Origin: Arthrobacter sp. U41
GTDB lineage: Bacteria > Actinomycetota > Actinomycetes > Actinomycetales > Micrococcaceae
Length of the DNA: 64,000 nt
Assembly (NCBI RefSeq): GCF_007679325.1
Contig: NZ_VEGI01000004.1
Coordinates: 186,001-250,000 of the forward strand
Direction: 5' to 3'
The position numbers and the translations under genes were made by a program. Of the stretch, positions 42,890 through 53,260 are shown in pieces. The stretch's first letter is position 1. Each line of letters opens with the position of its first letter. The notes under the pieces are model-generated. The model had not been told where the DNA came from. It made no database searches and was given only the letters and a program-made list of their open reading frames with translations.

Positions 42890-43711
42890 TTAGAGCCAGC
42901 CGGTGGGGTCAACGACTTCGCCGTTGACCATGACCTCGAAGTGGAGGTGACAGCCCGTGGAGGCGCCGGTGGTGCCGCTCATGGCGACGACATCGCCGCG
43001 GGAGACCTGCTGGCCCACGCTCACGCTGGCTGAAGACAAGTGGTTGTACGTGGTCTCCAGGCCGTTGCCGTGGTCGATCACCACGCGGTTGCCGCCACCG
43101 TAGGGGTGCCAGCCGGTGAAGGTCACGGTACCGCTGGCCGCTGCAAGGACGCCGGTGCCGCACTGGGCGGAGTAGTCCTGGCCGCGGTGGAATTCGCCGG
43201 AGCCGCCGGTGATGGGGCTGACGCGGTACCCGAACGGCGAGGCGGTTTTCAGCTGCGCCAGCGGTGCGCCCAGGCTGCCTGCGGAGGCGGCCCGGCTGAT
43301 CGAATCCACGGACTGGGCGCTCAGCAACTGCTTGAGCTTTCCGTCCGGGTCACCCTTGGTGGTGACGGCCGTTCGGTTGAAGTCGATTTTTGCTTCGGAG
43401 GCCGTGACGTCCGGCTGCACTGCTGCCGGGACGGGTCCGGAAGGGGTTCCGGTGTCTGTGGCCATGACGGGACCCGTGGCGGGGACGGTCACGGTGAGGA
43501 CCAGGCCCGCGGAGGCCAAGGCGATGCCGGCCTTTTGCCCCACGCCACTGGCGGCGGCAAAGTCTGTCACCTGGCGGAACGGGCTGCGGCGGCCTCTGCG
43601 TTCGTCACGGTGCGCGTCACGCGGGCGGTCTGCCATAACGGCGACGGCCGGACGCGGCTCCGGAGCGGGACCGGTCGCACGGCGGCGGCCCCTGGCGGTC
43701 TGGGTGGTCAA
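42890..43711 (-). CDS. Secreted M23 (LytM) peptidoglycan endopeptidase
   Basis: 273-residue zinc endopeptidase. An unusually long basic N-terminus (RGRRRATGPAPEP, then RPRDAHRDERRGRRSPFRQ) precedes a membrane/signal segment at about 60-80. A linker follows, then the M23 domain with His175 and Asp179 (HRGQDYS), His224 and the HLHFEV motif (His255/His257), the full zinc and catalytic set. It cuts cross-linked stem peptides. TTG at 43711 is the start, with GAGAGGAACC just upstream, immediately behind a ydaO-type riboswitch. The downstream NlpC/P60 gene has its own copy of the riboswitch, so both hydrolases are likely under cyclic-di-AMP control. Confidence 0.92.
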   Translation of the reverse strand: MTTQTARGRRRATGPAPEPRPAVAVMADRPRDAHRDERRGRRSPFRQVTDFAAASGVGQKAGIALASAGLVLTVTVPATGPVMATDTGTPSGPVPAAVQPDVTASEAKIDFNRTAVTTKGDPDGKLKQLLSAQSVDSISRAASAGSLGAPLAQLKTASPFGYRVSPITGGSGEFHRGQDYSAQCGTGVLAAASGTVTFTGWHPYGGGNRVVIDHGNGLETTYNHLSSASVSVGQQVSRGDVVAMSGTTGASTGCHLHFEVMVNGEVVDPTGWL

Positions 43712-43727
43712 GAACGGTTCCTCTCTG

Positions 43728-43905
43728 GAGAGCCTGCGAAGTTAGCTGTCGGATTCGGGTCAGAGAGATCAAAGACCCGGTCCGCCGTAGCAAGCATCCA
43801 GACACAGGGGCATCCAAAGAGGTCCCTCGTGGTGTGTGCTTGCCGCTGACGGACTTCACCCCAAGGCTGCATAACAGCCGGAAGTGGTTCCCCCGCCCCT
43901 GCCAG
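43728..43905 (-). ncRNA. Cyclic-di-AMP riboswitch (ydaO/yuaA type), copy 2
   Basis: On the minus strand the ydaO blocks are GCGGGGGAACC, TTGGGGTGAAGTCCG, a variable hairpin, then CCGAATCCGACAGCTAAC and TTCGCAGGC. The TTG start of the M23 peptidase follows about 17 bases later, so expression control may act on translation initiation or on a short terminator. Confidence 0.92.
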
Positions 43906-44074
43906 GAGGTGACGCTGCTACTGATCCGCTGGCAGAGCTCGGCTTCGGATCAGATAACGCTTTGGTATCGGTACTAGTGTTTAACTATAGGCGATTAAGC
44001 CATCCAGAGATAAATCCGTTATCGGACTGTGCACAACTCGTGGGACGTCCGACGAGCAGCCCGCTTAGGGCGGA
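43906..44074. other. Promoter region upstream of the M23 riboswitch
   Basis: Nothing coding is seen. AT-rich patches such as GTTTAACTATAGGCG around 43979-43993 may belong to the leftward riboswitch promoter. Confidence 0.4.
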
Positions 44075-44770
44075 TTAACCGACCGTAACAAAGACGTGGG
44101 CCGCAACCTCGGGCGGGAGCTCCAGGGCGCCTTCGATATCCGGCACCCGGACTGAGATGTACTCCCCCACCCGTTCCAGCGACACCAAAGCGCCGGGACG
44201 GATGCCGCCTTCATCGAGCTGGACCAGCAGTTCGGGCTCCACCTGAATGGGCTCGGCAAGCCGGTTGACCCTGACCCGCGACTCCGGGCCGTAGCCGGCC
44301 ATGGCTTCGAGCAGGTTCACCACGCCGTCCGCATAAGGCCGGGAAGGCAGGCCGCCCAGTTCCGCAAGGCCCGGAATCGGGTTGCCGTAGGGTGACACGG
44401 TGGGGTGATTGAGCAGTTCGAAGATCCGACGTTCCACCCGCTCGCTCATCACGTGTTCCCAGCGGCAGGCTTCCTCATGCACATAGGCCCAGTCCAGGCC
44501 GATGACGTCCGCCAGCAACCGCTCGGCGAGCCGGTGCTTGCGCATGACTTCAATGGCACGTTTACGGCCGGTTTCCGTCAGTTCAAGGTGCCGGTCACCG
44601 GAAACAACCACCAGGCCGTCGCGCTCCATACGGCCGACGGTCTGGGAAACAGTGGGACCCGAGTGGCGCAGCCGTTCGGCGATGCGGGCGCGGAGGGCGA
44701 CGATGTTTTCTTCTTCAAGTTCCAGAATGGTCCGGAGATACATTTCGGTTGTATCGATCAGGTCCGTCAT
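44075..44770 (-). CDS. DtxR/IdeR-family metal-dependent transcriptional regulator
   Basis: 231-residue iron or manganese sensor. The winged HTH (LIDTTEMYLRTILELEEENIVALRARIAERLRHSGPTVSQTVGRMERDGLV) is followed by the dimerisation/metal domain (GRKRAIEVMRKHRLAERLLADVIGLDWAYVHEEACRWEHVMSE, with the Glu/Cys/His metal ligands of DtxR). A C-terminal SH3-like domain (IRPGALVSLERVGEYISVRVPDIEG) completes the full-length IdeR/DtxR layout. It represses metal-uptake genes when Fe(II) or Mn(II) is bound. It is divergent from serC with about 260 bases between; no target gene is adjacent. Confidence 0.94.
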   Translation of the reverse strand: MTDLIDTTEMYLRTILELEEENIVALRARIAERLRHSGPTVSQTVGRMERDGLVVVSGDRHLELTETGRKRAIEVMRKHRLAERLLADVIGLDWAYVHEEACRWEHVMSERVERRIFELLNHPTVSPYGNPIPGLAELGGLPSRPYADGVVNLLEAMAGYGPESRVRVNRLAEPIQVEPELLVQLDEGGIRPGALVSLERVGEYISVRVPDIEGALELPPEVAAHVFVTVG

Positions 44771-44901
44771 TCAGCTCAGCTCCTCGAGCGCCGTCTTGCG
44801 TATTCCCACCGTACCGCGTGTTGCCTGCGCCCCGGCGGGGTCCCCCGTACGTTCGCAGGTCAGCTTAGCCTATTTTGAATTACTCCGGATAATCTCACTG
44901 A

Positions 44902-46161
<1,260 letters not shown>

Positions 46162-46167
46162 CTTCCT

Positions 46168-46191
46168 GCGCTGGCGCTGCAGCGTCAGCGC
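46168..46191. terminator. GC-rich palindrome between serC and the MFS gene
   Basis: GCGCTGGCGCTGCAGCGTCAGCGC is a 24-base near-perfect palindrome without a T-run, between convergent genes. It may contribute to termination in both directions. Confidence 0.45.
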
Positions 46192-46210
46192 TTGACGGCG
46201 TCGCCCGGTG

Positions 46211-47536
46211 TTAATCCCGGGCGGCGCCGTCTGCGTCGGGGCCGGCTCCGCCCGGTCCGATGGGTCCGCCCGGGCCGGCGGACACCACGCGGAAGTGCCG
46301 CAGCCCGCGGGCGCGGCGGTCGAACCGAATCCGCAGCTGCTTGGCCCGGATGATCCACACCAGTCCGATCAGGGCAGCGATCAGGCCGGCAGCCGCCGCA
46401 ACGCTCATGGACCAGCGGGGGCCCGCAACGTTCGCGACCCATCCCACGAACGGCGCCCCGATGGGCGTGCCGCCCATGAAGATCGCCATGTAGAGCGCCA
46501 TCACCCGGCCGCGCATCACGGGATCTGTGGTCGTCTGGACGTAGCCGTTGGCGCTGGTCATCATCGTGATGGCGAAGAGTCCCACCGGGACCAGCGCCAC
46601 GCCGAACCAGAAGTAGCTGGGGGCCAGCGCCGCGATGCCGGAGGCCACGCCGAAGGCCCCGGCAGCCCCGAAGATGATCCGCAGCCTGGGTTTCTGGCGG
46701 CCGGCGGACAGCAGCGCGCCGGCCACGGAGCCGATGGCCATAATGGAGTTCATCAGCCCGAAGGCGCTGGCATCCAGGCCGAATTCCGTTCCCACCATGG
46801 CCGCAATGAACAGGACGAAGTTCAGGCCCAGGGTGCCCACGATGAAGACCGCGACCAGCACCACCACGATGTCGGGCCGGAACCGCACATAGCGCAGCCC
46901 CTCGCGGATCCTGCCCTTCCCGGCCGGTGCCCGGGGCAGGCTGCGCAACGAGGCAGTCGGAATTTTCCACAGGCTCAGCAGCAGCGCCACGAAGGTCAGG
47001 GTGTTGATCAGGAAGACCCAGCCGGGACCCACCGCGACGGTGAGGATGCCCGCAACCGCGGGGCCGATCATGCGGGCCACGTTGAAGGAGGCGCTGTTGA
47101 GGGCCACCGCGTTGGGCAGGTAGTCGTCGCGGACCAATTCGGAGACGAAGGTCTGGCGCACGGGGGCATCCAGGGCGGAAACAACGCCCAGCAGCAGCGC
47201 GAATGCGTAAACATGCCACAGTTGCGCGGCCCCGGTAACCACCAGGATGCCGAGGGCTGCACTCAGCACCGCCATCGCGGACTGGGTCATGACCAGCAGG
47301 TGCTTGCGGTTGTACCGGTCGGCAACCAGTCCGGCCACAGGAGCCAGGAAGAGCTGGGGGCCAAGCTGCAGGGCCATGGTGATGCCCATGGCCCCGGCGT
47401 CGTGTTCGGTCAGGTGGTCAAAGACCAGCCAGTCCTGGGCAGTGCGCTGCATCCAGGTTCCGATGTTGGAAATGATCGCGCCGATGAACCAGATCCGGTA
47501 GTTCAGGATGTGCAGGGATCTGAAGGTGGACGTCAT
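46211..47536 (-). CDS. MFS transporter (enterobactin-exporter/DHA3-like)
   Basis: 441-residue major facilitator with about 12 membrane helices. MTSTFRSLHILNYRIWFIGAIISNIGTWMQRTAQDWLV at the N-terminus and the loop LAPVAGLVADRYNRKHLLVMTQ (MFS motif A) are typical of the MFS_3/EntS branch, exporters of siderophores or drugs. The acidic, proline-glycine C-terminus (GPGGPIGPGGAGPDADG) is non-conserved. The substrate is unknown. It lies 41 bases after the DUF3027 gene on the same strand. Confidence 0.92.
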   Translation of the reverse strand: MTSTFRSLHILNYRIWFIGAIISNIGTWMQRTAQDWLVFDHLTEHDAGAMGITMALQLGPQLFLAPVAGLVADRYNRKHLLVMTQSAMAVLSAALGILVVTGAAQLWHVYAFALLLGVVSALDAPVRQTFVSELVRDDYLPNAVALNSASFNVARMIGPAVAGILTVAVGPGWVFLINTLTFVALLLSLWKIPTASLRSLPRAPAGKGRIREGLRYVRFRPDIVVVLVAVFIVGTLGLNFVLFIAAMVGTEFGLDASAFGLMNSIMAIGSVAGALLSAGRQKPRLRIIFGAAGAFGVASGIAALAPSYFWFGVALVPVGLFAITMMTSANGYVQTTTDPVMRGRVMALYMAIFMGGTPIGAPFVGWVANVAGPRWSMSVAAAAGLIAALIGLVWIIRAKQLRIRFDRRARGLRHFRVVSAGPGGPIGPGGAGPDADGAARD

Positions 47537-47577
47537 GACCAGCCCTCATTCTGCAACGCCCCTGATGGTTCCAACCG

Positions 47578-48285
47578 CTAGTCAGCCTCCGTTGCGGTCG
47601 GCTCGCCTTCCGGAGCATCTCCGGTGCCGGCGTCATCGACATCGTCGGCGTCGTACTCGGCGCCGGCACCATCCGCGTTGCCGTCGGCGTCGTCGGAGTC
47701 GTCTTCCGGTGCGTCGTCAGCGTCGGTGGACGCCGCTGCGTCGTCAGCGTCGGTGGACGCCGCTGCGGCGGCGTTGTCGGCGTCGTTCTCCGTTCCGGCT
47801 GCATCACTCGCGGCCTCCCGGGGAGCTGCGCCTGCGGCGGCCTGGAGTTCCTCGTCGCCCTGTTCATCGCCGGGGCGGACCCGTTCTGCCCACGGAATCC
47901 ATTCGGGCGCCAGGATCGAGTCTTCGGAGGGCAGCAGACCCAGCTCGTCGACCGTAACCTCCTTGGACCTCGAGTTCCGGGTCAGCACGGCGTACCACTG
48001 CCATCCGCCGTAGCCGGGCAGCTTTGACTCGAAAAGGTGTGTGACCAGGCGGTCGCCTTCGCTCTTGGCCGCCAGGTGCCGGCCGATCTGCTCCGCGGGG
48101 GCGATGCCCTCAATGGCGGCACGCGCGACGTCGACGGCGGCAGCCAGGAAGGCATCCGGCTTGCCGGTACGCCAGACGGGGACCCCGGCGCGCGGCTTGG
48201 GGCCCCGCTTGGTTCCGGCTTTCTTGTCCCCGGCGGCGCTGCTTCCCACGGCTGTGGGCTCGGTCTGATCAGTCTCCGGAGTCAT
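47578..48285 (-). CDS. DUF3027-family protein
   Basis: 235-residue soluble protein. The conserved domain (PDAFLAAAVDVARAAIEGIAPAEQIGRHLAAKSEGDRLVTHLFESKLPGYGGWQWYAVLTRNSRSKEVTVDELGLLPSEDSILAPEWIPWAERVRPGD) fits the actinobacterial DUF3027 family, function unknown. Beyond residue 140 it is a low-complexity acidic tail rich in Ala/Asp, containing two identical 27-base DNA repeats (47711-47737 and 47738-47764) that encode a repeated STDADDAAA segment. It is 9 bases downstream of the cold-shock gene, so the pair is likely an operon. Confidence 0.9.
   Translation of the reverse strand: MTPETDQTEPTAVGSSAAGDKKAGTKRGPKPRAGVPVWRTGKPDAFLAAAVDVARAAIEGIAPAEQIGRHLAAKSEGDRLVTHLFESKLPGYGGWQWYAVLTRNSRSKEVTVDELGLLPSEDSILAPEWIPWAERVRPGDEQGDEELQAAAGAAPREAASDAAGTENDADNAAAAASTDADDAAASTDADDAPEDDSDDADGNADGAGAEYDADDVDDAGTGDAPEGEPTATEAD
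47711..47764. repeat. Perfect 27-base tandem duplication in the DUF3027 gene
   Basis: Two identical 27-base units, in frame, add nine residues to the acidic tail. They are likely prone to copy-number variation between strains. Confidence 0.9.
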
Positions 48286-48294
48286 CAGGGAGCC

Positions 48295-48678
48295 TTACGC
48301 GTCCAGCTCGTCGGCAACCTTACGCAGGGCGACGGCGATCGCCTTGCCCTTGTTGCCTTCCGGGTACTTGCCCGCGGACAGCGTTCCGGACAGGTTGTCC
48401 AGTACGGTGACGAGGTCCTGCACCAGCGGTGCCAGGTCCTTCGCGCTGGGCCGCTTGGCCTTGGCGATGGACGGTGTTTTGTCCAGCACGCGCAGGCCCA
48501 GGGCCTGGGCGCCCTTGCGGCCGTCGGCCACACCGAATTCAACGCGGGTGCCGGCTTTGAGCTCGGTTACGCCTTCCGGCAGCGCGGACTTCGGCAGGAA
48601 GACTTCCTGACCGTCCTCGCCCGCGAGGAATCCGAAGCCCTTGTCCTTGTCATACCACTTGACCTTGCCGGTAGGCAC
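48295..48678 (-). CDS. Cold-shock-domain protein with C-terminal extension
   Basis: 127-residue protein. Residues 1-65 form a cold-shock domain with the RNA-binding RNP1 motif KGFGFLAG and the start PTGKVKWYDKDKGFGF; RNP2 is EVFLPKSAL rather than the usual VFVH, so binding may be altered. A helical C-terminus (SAKDLAPLVQDLVTVLDNLSGTLSAGKYPEG, then KAIAVALRKVADELDA) follows and is characteristic of the actinobacterial long form. GTG at 48678 is the start with GAGGG 9 bases upstream. It is followed by the DUF3027 gene. Confidence 0.88.
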   Translation of the reverse strand: MPTGKVKWYDKDKGFGFLAGEDGQEVFLPKSALPEGVTELKAGTRVEFGVADGRKGAQALGLRVLDKTPSIAKAKRPSAKDLAPLVQDLVTVLDNLSGTLSAGKYPEGNKGKAIAVALRKVADELDA

Positions 48679-48856
48679 GTAATCAACCCTCTTCGTTCTG
48701 CTGGTGACACAGCCGGCGGTCACCGCATCCGCATTGATATGCGGGTTCAGGGTATGACTGCCCGGACCGTGTTGGTCTGTTCCCTCAAGGTTATCCTGCC
48801 TTGCCCATTTTGACCGTTTGGGGCGCGGACCAAGCCGGACTGTTAGCGTTAGCTCC

Positions 48857-49090
48857 ATGACTCCATTGCGCTTCCGGCGGCCGCTGCTGATCGTCGCGGC
48901 CGTGGCCGCCGTACTGTCCCTCGCGGCCGTCGGCGTCGTGATGGCAATGGCCTTCAACAATGCCGTGTCGCCGGTGTGGATCACCTCCACGGCCCTCTAT
49001 GGGCTGCCCGTGGCGTTCCTGCTGATGCTGTTGCTCGTGATCGACGGCGTGGCAGCACGCCGCCGGACGCGGGGCCCGGACGAAAGGTAG
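48857..49090 (+). CDS. Small two-helix membrane protein
   Basis: 77-residue membrane protein: MTPLRFRRP, helix 1 LLIVAAVAAVLSLAAVGVVMAMAF, short outer loop, helix 2 GLPVAFLLMLLLVIDGVAA, and a basic tail RRRTRGPDER. ATG 48857 starts just after AGCTCC; no strong Shine-Dalgarno. It is divergent from the cold-shock gene and 10 bases before the XPB-partner gene, with which it may be cotranscribed. No function can be proposed. Confidence 0.7.
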   Translation: MTPLRFRRPLLIVAAVAAVLSLAAVGVVMAMAFNNAVSPVWITSTALYGLPVAFLLMLLLVIDGVAARRRTRGPDER

Positions 49091-49100
49091 CCTTGCACTG

Positions 49101-51593
49101 ATGTCCCTTATCCGCGCGCTCAGCAAGGAACTGCAGGCACGCAGCGATGATTCGTTGCGGGCCTTGTTCACCGCGCGGCCGGACCTCATGAGCCCCGGCG
49201 TGCCGGACTTCGCAGCCCTCGCCGCGCGGGCCAGCGGCCGGGTCAGCGTGCAGCGCGCTTTGGAACGGCTCAACCGCCCGGAAATGCAGGTCCTTGAGAC
49301 CCTGCACCTTTGCACCAACACGGACACCGGGCACAGTGCCTCCGCGGCAATGCTGAAGAAGCTGATCAACGGCTCCACGCTGGCCTCGATTGAAAAGATG
49401 CTGCAGTCCCTGCAGGAACTGGCGCTGGTCCACCGGGCGGAACCCCCGCACGGCGCCCCGGCCGCCGGCCCGAAGCAGCGGTATTACCTGCCGGTCGGCA
49501 GCCTCAAAGACGTGATCGGCATCTATCCGGCCGGGCTGGGACGCAGCTACACCGAGCTTGTGCGGCTCCAGCCGGCCTTTGCGCAGCGCGTCGTCCAGCT
49601 GGTCGGCGAACTGCACCGCAGTGGCGCGGCGGTCTCACCCGCGACAACGCCGATGGAGGCCGCCCTGTCGCTGCAGCACTGGACGGCCACGCCGGAATCC
49701 CTCCGGCAGATTTTGGACACCGCCCCGGAGCGCACCGCAGCGCTCCTGGCACGGTTCGGGAACTGGGCCATGGGCGCCGTTCCCCAGGCCCAGCGCCGCG
49801 CGTCCGTGCTGCACGAGGCCGCCGACGTCGGGCCGGTGGACTGGCTCCTCGCCCGCGGACTGCTGGTTCCGCTGGACGCCGCCCACGTGGAGCTGCCGCA
49901 CAGCGTCGGCGTTTCCCTGCGCGGCGGCTTTGTCATCGAGAAGTTCGCCCTGACTCCCCCGGTCCCGCGGCTGGGGTCCACTTCTGCGGCGCTGCGCCGC
50001 AACGCCGCCCTGGGCGCGATCGCGGAGACCCTGCGGCTGGTCGGAGAACTGCTCCATGTGGTCCAGGAACAGCCCCTCGTCACCCTGCGCAGCGGCGGCG
50101 TGGGCGTCCGGGAGTTGAAGCGCCTGGCGGAGGGGCTCCGGCTCGAGGTGCACGACGCCGGTGTGCTGGCGGAAATGTGCGCCCTGGCCGGGCTCATCCG
50201 CCTGGACGTGGACAGTTCCGCCTGGGTCCAGCCCCCGCAGCTGGAGTGGCTGACGCTTCCCCGGCAGGAGCAGTGGCTCTGGCTGGTCAACGCCTGGCTC
50301 GCCAGCGAGCGGGCGCCCTCCCTCGTCGGGCAGCCGGTCAACGGCCAGGCCACCGTCCCTGCCGTCCACCGCGGCGCTGCGGTCAGCACCATCAACGCGC
50401 TCTCGGCCGAAGCCCAGCGCCCGGACGCTCCGGTGGTCCGGAAACGGATCCTCGAAATCCTGGCTGAACTGACCCGGGAGGCCGCCGCCGCGGACGGGCA
50501 GGCGCCGGTCCTGGACGCCGCGGCCGTGTTGGAGCGGGCCGACTGGACCCAGCCGAGGATGGCCCGGCGTTTCAGTTCCCTCATCCGGGGAGTCCTGGCC
50601 GAGGCCGAGATGCTGGGGCTGATCGGCTCGGGCGCGCTCAGCCAGATCGGGGCGGCGATTGCCGACGAGCAGCCCGACGAGGCGATGGGAATCCTGGGCG
50701 AACACCTGCCGGCAGCCCTGAACCACGTGCTGCTCCAGGCGGACCTCACGGCCGTGGCCCCCGGCTACCTCGCACCGGACCTGACCGAAAAGCTCCTCAC
50801 CATGGCCGACGCCGAAGGCCAGGGCCCCGCCACGATCTACCGGTTCTCGACCGCCTCGGTCCGGCGCGCGCTCGACGCGGGCCAGGATGCCCAAGCCATG
50901 CTGGAGTTCCTGGGCCTGCACTCGGCAACGGCCATCCCCCAGCCGCTGAAATACCTGATCGAGGACACCGCCGCCCGCCATGCCAGGCTGCGGGTGGGCG
51001 CTGCCGCGAGCTTCATCCAGAGCGACGACGAATCGGCCCTGCTCGAACTGCTCAACACTCCCGGCGCCTCCGGCCTGGGCCTGGTCCGGCTTGCACCCAC
51101 CGTGCTGGTCTCGCACGCGGCCCCGCGCGACACGGCTCACGTCCTCCGGAGCCTGGGGTTGTCCCCGTCAGTGGAGGAGTCCGAGGCCGGCGGCATCCGG
51201 CTGCGCCGCACCACAGCGGTGCCCGGCAGCGCCCGGCCGGTCTACAGCGCCCCGCGCACGGCCCCTCCGGACGCCGACGTCGACGCCCAGCTGGCCGTGC
51301 TGCGCAGCGAACGGCCCGCCGCGGGCGCCGCCGTCGGGCATCCCGCCGCGGCACCCGGCAGCGAGGAGGCCACCCAGCTGGGACTGGAAACCCTGCAGAA
51401 GGCGATACGGCTCAAACAGCGTGTGGTGATGAACGTCGTCGACGGCCTGGGGAATGCCGTGCGGGAGACGGTTGTTCCGGTAGCTGTGAACGGTGGGCGG
51501 GTCCGGGTGTTCGATCCGGACAAGGAAACCGAACGCGTCCTGTCCATCCACCGGATTATCGACGTAGAAGCCGCAGAGGAATTGCTCCAGTGA
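49101..51593 (+). CDS. Helicase-associated protein, partner of bacterial XPB
   Basis: 830-residue protein of the helicase_C_3 family. It lacks Walker A and B motifs, so it is not itself a helicase. The N-terminal winged-helix-like region (VQRALERLNRPEMQVLETLHL) and the distal domain (FSSLIRGVLAEAEMLGLIGSGALSQIGAAI, LNHVLLQADLTAVAPGYLAPDL) are typical. The C-terminus (IRLKQRVVMNVVDGLGNAVRETVVPVAVNGGRVRVFDPDKETERVLSIHRI) is a WYL/Tudor-like segment. The GTG start of XPB overlaps its stop (GTGA). This gene pair is conserved in actinobacteria and probably encodes a DNA-repair complex. Confidence 0.9.
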   Translation: MSLIRALSKELQARSDDSLRALFTARPDLMSPGVPDFAALAARASGRVSVQRALERLNRPEMQVLETLHLCTNTDTGHSASAAMLKKLINGSTLASIEKMLQSLQELALVHRAEPPHGAPAAGPKQRYYLPVGSLKDVIGIYPAGLGRSYTELVRLQPAFAQRVVQLVGELHRSGAAVSPATTPMEAALSLQHWTATPESLRQILDTAPERTAALLARFGNWAMGAVPQAQRRASVLHEAADVGPVDWLLARGLLVPLDAAHVELPHSVGVSLRGGFVIEKFALTPPVPRLGSTSAALRRNAALGAIAETLRLVGELLHVVQEQPLVTLRSGGVGVRELKRLAEGLRLEVHDAGVLAEMCALAGLIRLDVDSSAWVQPPQLEWLTLPRQEQWLWLVNAWLASERAPSLVGQPVNGQATVPAVHRGAAVSTINALSAEAQRPDAPVVRKRILEILAELTREAAAADGQAPVLDAAAVLERADWTQPRMARRFSSLIRGVLAEAEMLGLIGSGALSQIGAAIADEQPDEAMGILGEHLPAALNHVLLQADLTAVAPGYLAPDLTEKLLTMADAEGQGPATIYRFSTASVRRALDAGQDAQAMLEFLGLHSATAIPQPLKYLIEDTAARHARLRVGAAASFIQSDDESALLELLNTPGASGLGLVRLAPTVLVSHAAPRDTAHVLRSLGLSPSVEESEAGGIRLRRTTAVPGSARPVYSAPRTAPPDADVDAQLAVLRSERPAAGAAVGHPAAAPGSEEATQLGLETLQKAIRLKQRVVMNVVDGLGNAVRETVVPVAVNGGRVRVFDPDKETERVLSIHRIIDVEAAEELLQ

Positions 51594-53245
51594 CCGACGG
51601 ACCGCTGATCGTCCAGAGTGACAAAACCATCCTGCTCGAAGTTGACCACGAACTGGCCACCGAAGCACGCCATGCCATCGCCGCGTTCGCCGAACTGGAA
51701 CGCGCCCCCGAGCACGTGCACAGCTACCGGCTGACGCCGCTGGGCCTCTGGAACGCCCGGGCCGCCGGGCTCGACGCCGAAAAAGTGCTGGATACGCTGC
51801 TGAAGTACTCCCGATTCCCCGTGCCGCATTCCCTGCTGATCGACGTCGAAGAGACCATGTCCCGGTACGGCCGGCTCCGGCTCGAAAAAGACCCCCAGCA
51901 CGGCCTGGTCATGCGCACCTCCGACTATCCGGTCCTGGAGGAAGTCAGCCGCGCCAAGAAAATCGCCCCCTTGCTGGGCCCAAGGATCGACGGCGAGACC
52001 GTGGTGGTGCACTCCTCCCAGCGCGGCCAGCTCAAGCAGCTGCTGCTGAAAATCGGCTGGCCGGCCGAGGACCTGGCCGGCTACGTCGACGGCACGCCGC
52101 ACCCCATCATGCTCGACGAGTCCGGCTGGAAGCTCCGCCCCTACCAGCAGCTGGCGATGGAGAACTTCTGGGCCGGCGGCAGCGGCGTCGTCGTGCTCCC
52201 CTGCGGTGCCGGCAAAACCCTGGTGGGTGCCGCCGCGATGGCCACCAGCTCCACCACGACGCTGATCCTGGTGACCAACACGGTGTCCGCCCGGCAGTGG
52301 AAGGACGAACTGCTTAAGCGGACTTCCCTCACCGAGGAGGAGATCGGCGAATACTCCGGCTCCGTCAAAGAGGTCCGGCCCGTCACGATCGCCACCTACC
52401 AGGTCCTGACCACCAAACGAGGCGGGCTCTACCCCCATCTGGAGCTGGTGGACGGCAACGACTGGGGGCTCATCATCTATGACGAGGTCCATCTCCTGCC
52501 CGCGCCGATCTTCCGGATGACCGCGGATTTGCAGGCGCGCCGCCGGCTCGGCCTCACCGCCACGCTGGTCCGTGAAGACGGCCGCGAGGGCGAGGTCTTC
52601 AGCCTGATCGGGCCGAAGCGCTACGACGCGCCGTGGAAGGACATCGAGGCGCAGGGCTACATCGCGCCGGCCGACTGCGTCGAGGTCCGCATCGACCTGC
52701 CCCGCGACGAACGCGTGGCCTACGCGATGGCCGAGGACGCGGACAAATACCGGCTGTGCGCCACGTCAGAGTCCAAGACCCTGGTGGTGGAACAGCTCGT
52801 CGCCGAGCACGCGGGCGAGCAGCTGCTGGTGATCGGCCAGTACATCGACCAGCTGGACGAGATCGGCGAGCGCCTGCAGGCGCCGGTGATCAAGGGCGAC
52901 ACCTCCGTCAAGGAACGCCAGAAGCTCTTTGATGCTTTCCGCGCCGGCGACGTGCAGACACTGGTGGTGTCCAAGGTCGCGAACTTCTCCATCGACCTGC
53001 CCGAAGCCTCTGTCGCGATCCAGGTCTCGGGCTCCTTCGGCTCCCGGCAGGAAGAGGCGCAGCGCCTCGGCCGGCTTTTGCGGCCCAAGAAAGACGGCCG
53101 CGCCGCACGCTTCTACTCACTGGTGGCCAGGGACACGCTGGATCAGGACTTCGCGGCCAAGCGCCAGCGCTTCCTCGCCGAACAGGGGTACGCCTACCGG
53201 ATCATGGATGCCAAGGACGTCGGGACCAGCTCGCCCACCGACTGA
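51590..53245 (+). CDS. DNA repair helicase XPB
   Basis: 551-residue superfamily 2 3'-5' helicase resembling eukaryotic XPB. Motifs are complete: PCGAGKT (Walker A), YDEVHLL (DEVH Walker B), LTAT plus VREDGR (the XPB RED motif), VIGQYIDQLDEIGERL, FSIDLPEASVAIQVSG and QRLGRLLRPK (motif VI). The N-terminal domain of about 170 residues carries the damage-recognition-like fold. GTG at 51590 overlaps the partner's stop (GTGA), indicating translational coupling. Bacterial XPB unwinds DNA in repair; its cellular role in this group is not established. Confidence 0.95.
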   Translation: MTDGPLIVQSDKTILLEVDHELATEARHAIAAFAELERAPEHVHSYRLTPLGLWNARAAGLDAEKVLDTLLKYSRFPVPHSLLIDVEETMSRYGRLRLEKDPQHGLVMRTSDYPVLEEVSRAKKIAPLLGPRIDGETVVVHSSQRGQLKQLLLKIGWPAEDLAGYVDGTPHPIMLDESGWKLRPYQQLAMENFWAGGSGVVVLPCGAGKTLVGAAAMATSSTTTLILVTNTVSARQWKDELLKRTSLTEEEIGEYSGSVKEVRPVTIATYQVLTTKRGGLYPHLELVDGNDWGLIIYDEVHLLPAPIFRMTADLQARRRLGLTATLVREDGREGEVFSLIGPKRYDAPWKDIEAQGYIAPADCVEVRIDLPRDERVAYAMAEDADKYRLCATSESKTLVVEQLVAEHAGEQLLVIGQYIDQLDEIGERLQAPVIKGDTSVKERQKLFDAFRAGDVQTLVVSKVANFSIDLPEASVAIQVSGSFGSRQEEAQRLGRLLRPKKDGRAARFYSLVARDTLDQDFAAKRQRFLAEQGYAYRIMDAKDVGTSSPTD

Positions 53246-53260
53246 TCGGCTGCACACCCC

